A stretch of 64,000 nt of DNA from JAIVGV01 sp032229975 (GTDB lineage: Bacteria > Acidobacteriota > Blastocatellia > Pyrinomonadales > Pyrinomonadaceae), in NCBI GenBank assembly GCA_032229975.1, contig JAVXVG010000038.1, forward strand, positions 177,052 through 241,051. Reading direction: 5' to 3'. Made by a program: the position numbers and the translations under genes. Positions 17,659-25,308 of this stretch are shown here, piece after piece; the stretch's first letter is position 1, and each line of letters begins with the position of its first letter. The notes beneath the pieces are model-generated. The model had not been told where the DNA came from. It did no database searches and was given only the letters and a program-made list of their open reading frames with translations.

Positions 17659-18327
17659 ATGAGCGAAGACAAACCAACTTTCAAAGTCACGGATCGGCGA
17701 CTCTTCAACCCCGACGGCTCGCCACGCGACATCGAACGTGAAGAGCCCGCCGCGACGGTCGCGAGTGATGAAGCAACGACCGTTGCGCCGTCCTCTAACG
17801 CGAATGCGCAGCCTGCGACCGCCGACACGTCGGCGACTTCAACTGCTCCGCGCGATGAAAGAGAGGTGATGAGCACATCGTCCGCGCCCGACACTTCCGC
17901 GAGCGAGCGCAGCGAGAGGAACGAAGGGGCCCGCCCGCCCGATGTGGAAGGCCGTCGCACTGTAGAGGATCGTCCCGGCGCGGAAGAGCAGCGCGCTGGT
18001 GCATCGCAGGCAAGCGCGGAGGCAGACCCGACGCCGTTCGCGAACCTCGTCATGTTCATCGCCTCGCCCGCCGCCGCCGCGATGGGCATGACGGAGCATC
18101 CCGGATTGCAGCCCGGCGAACTCGATCTCCCGCTCGCGCGCCACTGCATCGATCTCCTCGCGACCGTGCGCGAGAAGTCGCGTGGCAACCTCGGCGCGCA
18201 GGAGCAGCAGATCATCGAAAGCCTCCTCGCCGAGTTGCAGATGCAATACGTCTCGCTCACCAGCGCGCGCCGCCCCGCCCCGCCGCCGCGCGGCTTCACG
18301 GGTGGCGACATTACGGGGGGAAGATAA
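17659..18327 (+). CDS. DUF1844 domain-containing protein
   Basis: The protein has 222 residues from the ATG at 17659 (MSEDKPTFKVTDRRLF, a common opening for this family). The open frame further upstream is not protein-like. Residues 30-125 are low-complexity Ala/Thr/Ser/Glu. The conserved DUF1844 part is at about residues 128-205 (PFANLVMFIASPAAAAMGM, ARHCIDLLATVREKSRGNL). The function is unknown. Confidence 0.85.
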   Translation: MSEDKPTFKVTDRRLFNPDGSPRDIEREEPAATVASDEATTVAPSSNANAQPATADTSATSTAPRDEREVMSTSSAPDTSASERSERNEGARPPDVEGRRTVEDRPGAEEQRAGASQASAEADPTPFANLVMFIASPAAAAMGMTEHPGLQPGELDLPLARHCIDLLATVREKSRGNLGAQEQQIIESLLAELQMQYVSLTSARRPAPPPRGFTGGDITGGR

Positions 18328-18459
18328 GTCGCAGGTTCAAAGTTACAAGTCCAAAGTTCAAAGTCAGAACTCTCAACTCGCGACCCAACCCCGAACGCGG
18401 GGCGTCAAGCACGAGGCTTTGAACCTGTAACTTTGAACCTGCAACTTTGAACTTGCAAC
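18328..18459. repeat. Heptamer inverted repeat, GTTCAAA family
   Basis: The left arm (18331-18368) carries AGTTACAAGTCCAAAGTTCAAAG-type units in pieces of seven; the right arm (18417-18459) is their reverse complement (CTTTGAACCTGTAACTTTG). The element fills the gap between the DUF1844 and hydrolase genes, right up to the next start codon. Confidence 0.85.
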
Positions 18460-18460
18460 G

Positions 18461-19225
18461 ATGAAGGTGACTCTTCTAGGGACGGGCACTTCGACCGGCG
18501 TGCCTTCAATCGGATGCGCGTGCGAGACGTGCACGTCGGACGATGCGCGCGACAAGCGTCTGCGCGTCTCCGTACTCGTCGAACACGACGGGCAGACCGT
18601 GCTCGTCGATACCTCATCTGATTTCCGTCAACAGGCCCTGCGCGTCGGCTTGAAGCATCTAGACGCGGTGCTCATCACGCACTGCCATGCCGATCACATC
18701 TTCGGCCTCGACGACATACGCCCTTTGAATTTTCGCCACGGCGCGCTCGGCGTCTATGCCAATGAGCGCGCGTGGGTGGATATCCGGCGCATCTTTCAAT
18801 ACGTCTTTGAGCCGACCTATTTCGGCGGCGGCCTGCCGCAAGTCGTCGCGCACACGGTCGTCGCGGGGGCCCCCTTCTGCCTCTCGCCCGATCTACACGT
18901 CACGCCGCTCGAAGTCATTCATGGTCGCCTGCCCGTCGTCGCCTATCGCTTCAACGACTTCGCCTATGCGACCGACCTCAGCGAGATTCCGCCCGCGACT
19001 CTCGAAGGCTTGCGCGATCTCGACACGCTCGTGCTCGATTGTCTGCGCATCAACCCGCATCCCACGCACCTCACTCTGGAGACCGCGCTTCGCTACGTCG
19101 AAGAATTGAAACCGCGCCGCGCCTACTTCACACACATCGCACACGACATCAAGCACGCACGCGACGCGCGACTTCTGCCCGACAATGTTGAGTGGGCTTA
19201 CGACGGACTTGAAATTCAACTATGA
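18461..19225 (+). CDS. MBL-fold metallo-hydrolase (PhnP / RNase Z-like group)
   Basis: The protein has 254 residues. The metallo-beta-lactamase signature HCHADH is preceded by AVLIT, with an N-terminal MKVTLLGTGTSTGVPSIGC motif and a C(A)CETC pair like PhnP. Further metal ligands are seen at VIHGR, YATDLSEIP and FTHIAHD. The group includes cyclic phosphodiesterases and tRNA 3'-processing relatives; the precise substrate is not clear. It lies between two heptamer elements. Confidence 0.85.
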   Translation: MKVTLLGTGTSTGVPSIGCACETCTSDDARDKRLRVSVLVEHDGQTVLVDTSSDFRQQALRVGLKHLDAVLITHCHADHIFGLDDIRPLNFRHGALGVYANERAWVDIRRIFQYVFEPTYFGGGLPQVVAHTVVAGAPFCLSPDLHVTPLEVIHGRLPVVAYRFNDFAYATDLSEIPPATLEGLRDLDTLVLDCLRINPHPTHLTLETALRYVEELKPRRAYFTHIAHDIKHARDARLLPDNVEWAYDGLEIQL

Positions 19226-19299
19226 ACGATGAACGCAGAACGATGAAGTAAAACCCTTTCTCTTCACTTCATCGTTCATCGTTCCTACTTCATCGTTTC
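19223..19299. repeat. Heptamer inverted repeat, AACGATG family
   Basis: The left arm has GAACGATGAACG and AACGATGAAGT units; the right arm has ACTTCATCGTTCATCGTTCC and a further ACTTCATCGTTT. It overlaps the hydrolase stop codon and ends just before ribF. The outer arms at 11735-11866 belong to the same family. Confidence 0.85.
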
Positions 19300-19302
19300 C
19301 CT

Positions 19303-20256
19303 ATGCGCCTATTCCACGGCACAGACAACGCGGAGATCGCGCGACCGACCGTCGTGACGCTCGGCGTCTTTGACGGGCTGCACCTCGGTCATCAGTTGAT
19401 CGTGCGCACGGTCGTCGAGCGTGCCCGCGCAATCGACGCGATCCCGACGGTCGTTACGTTCGACCCACACCCGCGCGCCGTCCTGCATCCAGAATCTTCG
19501 CCGCCGCTCTTGCAGACTTTCGATCAAAAGATCGAAGCGCTGGCCCTGCTCGGCGTCGAACAAACAATCGTCGTGCGCTTCACGCCGGAGTTCGCGCGCG
19601 TGCGTGCCGCAGACTTTTTGCGCGACGTGGTGCACGAACGCCTCCACGCGCGCGAGGTCTATCTCGGTCGCGGCTTCGCGTTCGGTCATAACCGCGAGGG
19701 CAACGTTGATCTGCTGCGCCGCGTGAGCAACGAGTTAGGCTTTCACGCGGACGAAGTGCCGGAGGTGCGTCTGCGCGGCCAACGCATCAGCTCAAGTTGG
19801 ATTCGCGGATTGCTCGCGGAGGGCCGCGTCAACCTCGCGCGGCGAATGCTCGGTCGCCCTTACGGTGTCGAGGGCCGGGTCGTGCGCGGACATGAACGCG
19901 GCGCGGGCCTAGGTTTCCCGACGGCGAACCTGCACCCACAGAATCGCGTCATCCCGCGCGCCGGCGTGTACGTGACGGCGACGCTCGTCGAAGGCGCATG
20001 GCGTCGTAGCGTGACGAACATCGGCGTGCGTCCGACGTTCGAGCGCGACGCCGAAGCCTCGGTCGAAACATTCGTCCTCGACTGGCGCGGCGATCTCTAC
20101 GGCGACGTGGTGCGCGTGCGTTTCCTGCGCCGTCTGCGCGACGAAAGAAAGTTCGCCTCGGTCGATGAGTTGAAACGGCAGATCGACGCGGACGTGTCAC
20201 GCGCGCGCGAGTTCTTCACACGTCGCGGCGTGCGCGCGTCTCTAAGTGTGAGTTGA
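19303..20256 (+). CDS. ribF: Bifunctional riboflavin kinase / FAD synthetase
   Basis: The protein has 317 residues. The N-terminal nucleotidyltransferase domain has the HxGH motif in LGVFDGLHLGHQ and the later RISSSWIR element. The C-terminal riboflavin kinase domain starts near residue 185, with GLGFPTANLHP and the catalytic region ASVETFVLDWRGDLYG. It converts riboflavin to FMN and then FAD. The length is typical. Confidence 0.96.
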   Translation: MRLFHGTDNAEIARPTVVTLGVFDGLHLGHQLIVRTVVERARAIDAIPTVVTFDPHPRAVLHPESSPPLLQTFDQKIEALALLGVEQTIVVRFTPEFARVRAADFLRDVVHERLHAREVYLGRGFAFGHNREGNVDLLRRVSNELGFHADEVPEVRLRGQRISSSWIRGLLAEGRVNLARRMLGRPYGVEGRVVRGHERGAGLGFPTANLHPQNRVIPRAGVYVTATLVEGAWRRSVTNIGVRPTFERDAEASVETFVLDWRGDLYGDVVRVRFLRRLRDERKFASVDELKRQIDADVSRAREFFTRRGVRASLSVS

Positions 20257-20261
20257 ACTGT

Positions 20262-20312
20262 TTGAAATTCTGAAATTTGCAATTTCAGATTTCAGATATG
20301 TCTGATGTCAGA
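20262..20312. repeat. Inverted repeat, CTGAAATT family
   Basis: TTTGAAATTCTGAAATT faces AATTTCAGATTTCAGA, followed by a GTCTGATGTCAGA hairpin. It lies just after the ribF stop and may help end that transcript. Confidence 0.7.
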
Positions 20313-20392
20313 TCGGCGAACAAAGTTTGAGACTCGAAATTTATACCCGCGCGACAGGATTGCGACAGGGTGTCTCTAGCATCTAATTCTCG

Positions 20393-22168
20393 ATGGCCCT
20401 CGAAGAACAGAAGATCGTTTCCACAATCCCCGCGCGCAATGTCGCGCTCGATAGTGTTGCGGCGGACGGCGTCGGTCGCGCCGACAAAAATGGCCGGTCG
20501 CAGACCGCGCTGATGCTCGTCCCCGTGCCGCGTGCGGAGAGCGAAGCTGTGAACGCGGGCGATGACGCATCGCGATCTGCGCGCGGCGATGCGACTGTGG
20601 CGACGCCGCGCATGGGCTGGCGCGGGTGGGTGCGCGCTCTGCGGATCGGGCGCGTGCTCGCGATGCTGAACCTCTACTTGTTCCTCGAAAACTACGAGGC
20701 GCAGGCGAAGTTCTCCGCGCGCATGAGCGAGCGCAGATTGGAAGAAGCACGCGCGGAGGGCGGCGCGAAACTTCGCCGCGCGCGTTGGCTCGAACGTCGC
20801 AGATTAGTGATTGATCGAATGATCCGCGCCGTGCGTCACGTCGTTTTTCGCGGCGCGGACGCATCCGTGAGCAAGGAGGCAAGACTCAACGAGCAGGCCG
20901 CGTGGCTGAAAGATAGCTTACTCAAACTTGGCCCAACGTTCATTAAGATCGGGCAGACGCTCGCGACGCGCGGCGACTTGCTGCCGCTCGCATACGTCAA
21001 GGAGTTGATGACGCTACAGGATCAAGTGCCGCCCTTTCCGACAGTGGAGGCTTATGCGCGCATCGAGGCGGAACTCGGCCGCACAATTCAAGAAGCGTAT
21101 GCGGAGATCGGTGCGGGGCCGATTGCGTCGGCGTCGCTTGGTCAGGTCTATCGCGCGCGTTTGCACACGGGCGAGGAGGTGGCCGTTAAAGTCCTCAGAC
21201 CAAACCTTGCGGAGACGATCACCGCAGACATACACGTGCTGCGCCGCCTGCTCGCGTTCGTCCTCGCGCGCTTTCCCAAGTTCGGCGAGAACGCTGATTG
21301 GGAGGGGATGCTCGACGAGTTTTCAGCGACCATCTTCGAGGAGATGGACTACCTGCACGAGTCGCGAAACGCCGAACGCTTCCGGCGCAACTTCGCCGCG
21401 TGGCGCGTCATTCACGTCCCCGTGATCTATCGCACGCACACGACTACGCGCGTGCTCACAATGGAGTTCATACGCGGCACGAAGGTGACGGATATCGAGG
21501 GCCTGCGCGCGCGTCGCATCTCGCCGGTGAAGGTGAACCGCTTGCTCGTGCGCGCCTACCTCAAGCAGCTTCTGGAAGACGGTTTCTTTCATGCCGATCC
21601 GCATCCCGGAAATTTACTGATGATGCACGACGGGCGGCTGGCCTTCTTCGACTTCGGCATGACGGGCCTGATCACCGCGCGCTTGCAAGCGCAGATGATC
21701 GACGCGTTCTTCCACGTCGTCGAAAAAGATGTTGAAGGACTCGCGCAGGACTTGATCAATTTAAACTTCTTGAAGCCCGGCGTCGATACCGAAAGGGTGC
21801 GACCCGTCGTCGAAGGACTGTTTCGTCACTATCTGAATCTGAAGCTCGGCGAAGTGAACTTCAAAGAGTTGACCTACGATCTCGCGGAGGTAGTTTACGA
21901 GTACCCTTTCCGCTTGCCGTCGCACTTCACCTACATCATGCGCGCGCTGATGACACTGGAAGGCATCGGCATCGTCACCGATCCCGAATTCAACTTCTTC
22001 GAGACGGCGAAGCCCTACGCCAAAGACTTCATGCTGCGACGCGAGGGCCGGCAGTTCCGTCAAGTCGTCGTCGATAAACTGACGGGTCGCGATTCCGGCA
22101 CGCGCATCGAGTGGGGCAAGATGTGGAAGCTCGCGAAGATGGCCGTGAAGATGTACACGGAGAAGTGA
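20393..22168 (+). CDS. ABC1/AarF/UbiB family kinase-like protein
   Basis: The protein has 591 residues. An N-terminal extension of about 110 residues precedes the ABC1 core: KLGPTFIKIGQTLATRGDLLP, the Ala-rich loop SASLGQVYRARL, AVKVLRP, FHADPHPGNLL and FFDFGMTG. These are the UbiB-family nucleotide-binding features. Members support isoprenoid quinone or lipid homeostasis. The two C-terminal membrane helices of E. coli UbiB are not obvious. No ubi or men genes are next to it, so the pathway is not fixed by context. Confidence 0.9.
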   Translation: MALEEQKIVSTIPARNVALDSVAADGVGRADKNGRSQTALMLVPVPRAESEAVNAGDDASRSARGDATVATPRMGWRGWVRALRIGRVLAMLNLYLFLENYEAQAKFSARMSERRLEEARAEGGAKLRRARWLERRRLVIDRMIRAVRHVVFRGADASVSKEARLNEQAAWLKDSLLKLGPTFIKIGQTLATRGDLLPLAYVKELMTLQDQVPPFPTVEAYARIEAELGRTIQEAYAEIGAGPIASASLGQVYRARLHTGEEVAVKVLRPNLAETITADIHVLRRLLAFVLARFPKFGENADWEGMLDEFSATIFEEMDYLHESRNAERFRRNFAAWRVIHVPVIYRTHTTTRVLTMEFIRGTKVTDIEGLRARRISPVKVNRLLVRAYLKQLLEDGFFHADPHPGNLLMMHDGRLAFFDFGMTGLITARLQAQMIDAFFHVVEKDVEGLAQDLINLNFLKPGVDTERVRPVVEGLFRHYLNLKLGEVNFKELTYDLAEVVYEYPFRLPSHFTYIMRALMTLEGIGIVTDPEFNFFETAKPYAKDFMLRREGRQFRQVVVDKLTGRDSGTRIEWGKMWKLAKMAVKMYTEK

Positions 22169-22263
22169 GGCGTGCGCGACCAGACGCTCCCTCCGCCGCA
22201 ATCCGGTTAAAGCTCGAAGCCGCCGCGTTCACCCGAAAACCCGAGCCGGAGACGTGTTCAGCC

Positions 22264-22515
22264 TACCCGTTCACTTGCACGCCTTACCCGTTCACTTGCA
22301 CAGTCTGCCCGTTCGCCTGTACGCCCTACCCGTTCACCTGTATGTCTTACCCGTTCAAGTGTGCAACGTACTTGTTCACGTGCGCGACGTAAGCGTTACA
22401 CTGCACGACCGACCCGTTTGCGTGCGCGGCGTCAGTATTACAGCGAGCAGCCTGAGCGTTCGCTTGCGCGCACCTCCCGTTACCTTGTGTGCCCATACCT
22501 TTACTTTGCGCGCAG
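22264..22515. repeat. Degenerate 21-bp tandem repeat array, about 12 units
   Basis: Units of exactly 21 bp (first copies TACCCGTTCACTTGCACGCCT) run for 252 bp with growing divergence, with no spacers. Because 21 is a multiple of 3, the reading frame is kept; one plus-strand frame stays open through all units and reads as heptads like LPVHLHA. It lies in the 412-bp gap between the convergent ABC1 and M14 genes. There is no evidence that it is translated. Confidence 0.85.
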
Positions 22516-22580
22516 TCTCCGGTGCGGCGCGCGGTGGAGTCGTGCGTCGCGCCGCCGCGCCCCGATCATTGTGTGTGGTT

Positions 22581-24992
22581 TCACTTCGACGCCTGCGAGA
22601 TAGCGTTGAAGAGAAGCGGGTAGGTGGCGAGCGACTGCGCGCGATACTGCGGGCGGAAGCCGAAGAGATAGACGCGCCCTTTGCCAACGGTGACTTCGAC
22701 GAGCGCGGCTTTGCCACGCAGTCTCGCGCCGCCGAGCAGCCAGCCGGAGAGGAGCGGATCGCGATCCATTGGATAGCGCGCGATTATATGGACGCGCGAC
22801 GCATCTTTCGGATCGACTTCAAAGACGGGCGAGTCTTCGATCCACGCGATTGATTCGCGCGGCATCCCCTTCGCTATCGGGTGCGACGTGTCAACTTCGG
22901 TGCGGAGGATCGAGCCGGGGGCGTAGTATTCGGTCTGCTTTAAGTTCTCCGTGATGTCGCGCACGGGCAGGTTCAGACTCTGGATGGCGAAGTCCGACGC
23001 CTGATTCAAAGCGATGAGCGTCCCGCCCGCCTCGACGAACTCGCGCAGAGCCTTCACGCCCTCCGCGCCGAGTCCGCCCGTTAACTCCGTCGGCATCGAG
23101 CCTGCGCGGTAGCCGTTCAGGATCGCGCGCGGCGACTGGTCGGGGATGATGATCGCGTCGTACTTGGCGCGTAAGTTTCCAGAACGGATGCCTTGATCTG
23201 TGATTGACTCGTACTCCGTACAAGGCTCCAACATAAACCTCGTCCAGCCTTCGTCTATGGCTGGTACATGCGATTTGTAAACGGCGACGCTCTTACGTCC
23301 CGTCAGGGCGCAATCTCCCATCTCACGATAGATGTGAGCCTTCATGACTACTGATGGCTTGAATGGTGCAATGACAGGCTGCACATCAACGTTCATCAGT
23401 AGCGGCAGAGTGTGAGCCGTCACGTCATAAGGTGCTATCGGTTGATTGTTGGCATCGCGTAAGTCTGGGTAGTGTTGTTGTTCAAGGAGTGCTTTAGCGA
23501 AGCTGCCGTAAGGTTGCTCTAGAGGCACAATGACAGTGTCGCTCGGATAAGTAGTTTTGTTTTGATTGAAAGCATATTCACCTTGAACCGTCACTGACTT
23601 TCCTTCTTTAAGCCAATCATATTTCACGCCCGCACGGTCGAGGATGCTGAGCAGTTGCGGCGTGTTTTCCGACATCTTGATCTTGAAGCCATACAGCTCT
23701 CCTGAGTTGCGCGGGCGTTCAGCGTCTTTGCCGATGGAGTAGAAGCGTTCGAGCCATTCGGTGCGGTGATCGGCGGCGTGGCGGAGGAGCGCGAAGGCGG
23801 CGGTCGTCATGTAGTTGGTGATGTCGCGCACGTGCCACTCGCCGCCCTGCCAGAGGGGCCCGAAGTTCGCGGCCTCCTTGCGCGGGTCGTAGCCTTCGCC
23901 GGGGCGCAAGGCAGAGAACTTGACGGTGATCGGCGTGGCGAGGTGGCACGACGCGGTCTCGGAGAGGATGCGCACGCCGCCGTGATAGTGCGAGTAGGCG
24001 CGCGCGGGCGTCCAAGCGTCGTAGGTCGAATCGGTCGTGATGCCCTTGAAGCCTTGTTCGCGCAACGACGCGGCCATGTAATTGCCGAGTTCGGTGTAGC
24101 CTTCGACGATCTGATGCGGCACGTTCGGCTCGACGGGCTTCATGTAGGGCGGCAGGAAGATGCGCGACCCCGTCTCGCCCTGCTGGTGTATGTCGTGGAC
24201 GATCTGCGGATGCCAGACGTTGTGAATCTTATCGACGGTCAACTGCGTCTCGACCTGCGTGAAGGTGTACCAGTCGCGGTTGTTATCATGCCCCGTGTAC
24301 TTGTGATAAAGCTCCGGCGGCGAAGTGCCCTCGTAAGGCGTGCCGAGCGTCTTGTCGTACCAGTTCTTCACGATGTCCACGCCGTCGGGATTTAATGAAG
24401 GGACGAGCAGGATGATCGTATCGCGCAGAATTTTCTGAATCTCCGGATCGTTCGACGACGCGAGCCGGTGCGCGATGAGCATCGACGAGAGCGTGCTGCC
24501 GACTTCCGTCGAATGTATGCCGCAGGTGATGAGGACGATTGTGCGCCCGCGCGCGATCAACTGCGCCGCTCGTGCGTCCGGGTTGCGTCCGAGCGTGCGC
24601 GGGTCTGCGAGTTGTCGCTGAATCTCTCTGAACTCCGAGAGGCGCGCGAGGTTTTCGGGCGAGCTGATCGTAGCGAGGACGAACGGCGCGCCCATCGTCG
24701 TCTTGCCCAACTCTTCAAACTTCACGCGGTCGCTCGCGGCGGAAAGTTTCTTAAAGTAGTCAACGACCTGCGACCAACTCGCGAGCTTGCGGTCGTCGCC
24801 GGGCGTGAAGCCGAGCACGTCCGACGGCGCGGGCACGGGAGCAGCTAATTTCGCCGAGACGGTGATGATAGGCGGGCAGTGCCCTCCGCAAGGACTCGTA
24901 TCAATCGCGCTCTTCTTCTGTGCTTCGACTGTCGGCACGAACGTCGGCAGGAGCAATAATGTGAAAGCGAGCGAGAGAATGCGTGCGTGCAT
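22581..24992 (-). CDS. M14 family zinc carboxypeptidase-like protein
   Basis: The protein has 803 residues with an N-terminal signal peptide (LSLAFTLLLLPTFVPTVEA). The M14 catalytic domain has the zinc ligands in GIHSTEVG and HDIHQQG and a putative catalytic Glu in ILSETAS. A glutamine-amidotransferase-like segment follows toward the C-terminus (VKALREFVEAGGTLIALNQ, GKGRVYLFGFRPQYRAQS). It is probably exported and acts on peptides. Bases about 23160-23650 are richer in A+T than the rest and lack the usual GCG/CGC-heavy codons, with no frame break. Confidence 0.9.
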   Translation of the reverse strand: MHARILSLAFTLLLLPTFVPTVEAQKKSAIDTSPCGGHCPPIITVSAKLAAPVPAPSDVLGFTPGDDRKLASWSQVVDYFKKLSAASDRVKFEELGKTTMGAPFVLATISSPENLARLSEFREIQRQLADPRTLGRNPDARAAQLIARGRTIVLITCGIHSTEVGSTLSSMLIAHRLASSNDPEIQKILRDTIILLVPSLNPDGVDIVKNWYDKTLGTPYEGTSPPELYHKYTGHDNNRDWYTFTQVETQLTVDKIHNVWHPQIVHDIHQQGETGSRIFLPPYMKPVEPNVPHQIVEGYTELGNYMAASLREQGFKGITTDSTYDAWTPARAYSHYHGGVRILSETASCHLATPITVKFSALRPGEGYDPRKEAANFGPLWQGGEWHVRDITNYMTTAAFALLRHAADHRTEWLERFYSIGKDAERPRNSGELYGFKIKMSENTPQLLSILDRAGVKYDWLKEGKSVTVQGEYAFNQNKTTYPSDTVIVPLEQPYGSFAKALLEQQHYPDLRDANNQPIAPYDVTAHTLPLLMNVDVQPVIAPFKPSVVMKAHIYREMGDCALTGRKSVAVYKSHVPAIDEGWTRFMLEPCTEYESITDQGIRSGNLRAKYDAIIIPDQSPRAILNGYRAGSMPTELTGGLGAEGVKALREFVEAGGTLIALNQASDFAIQSLNLPVRDITENLKQTEYYAPGSILRTEVDTSHPIAKGMPRESIAWIEDSPVFEVDPKDASRVHIIARYPMDRDPLLSGWLLGGARLRGKAALVEVTVGKGRVYLFGFRPQYRAQSLATYPLLFNAISQASK

Positions 24993-25082
24993 GGCGATGG
25001 AGACTCCGTCGTGGTTTGTATGCGAAAACGAAAGGGAAGTTGCGTGCGCGAGTTTAGCAAATGAGCAAAGGAGAAGGAAGAC

Positions 25083-25166
25083 TCACCGCAGAGACGCAGG
25101 GGGCGCAGAGAGTTGAAGCATTCAAGTCTCTGCGTTAACTCCGCGTCCTCTGCGTCTCTGCGGTGA
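25083..25166. repeat. Inverted repeat, CGCAGAG family
   Basis: The left arm begins TCACCGCAGAGACGCAGG (25083) and the right arm ends with its reverse complement CTGCGTCTCTGCGGTGA (to 25166). It sits in the 316-bp divergent gap between the M14 and OPT genes. Nothing else is recognised in that gap apart from the OPT ribosome site GGAGG at 25296. Confidence 0.85.
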
Positions 25167-25308
25167 ACTCCTGTTTGTTAAGCACTCAAGCGTGCATCGA
25201 TCCGATTTCCTTTGATCTCCGCTTAAACCGCGTGTAAAGTAGCAGCCGAATTACTCCCCTACGCATCCCGCTTTAAGTCAAAACTTTTCGGTTCCGGAGG
25301 TCACTTCG

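Noticed and set aside
22264..22515. CRISPR array
   Set aside because: The units are contiguous with no unique spacers and there are no cas genes.
22254..22853. A 199-codon plus-strand open frame through the 21-bp repeats
   Set aside because: It is open mainly because the repeat length is a multiple of three, and its second half is antisense to the M14 gene; kept only as a repeat finding.
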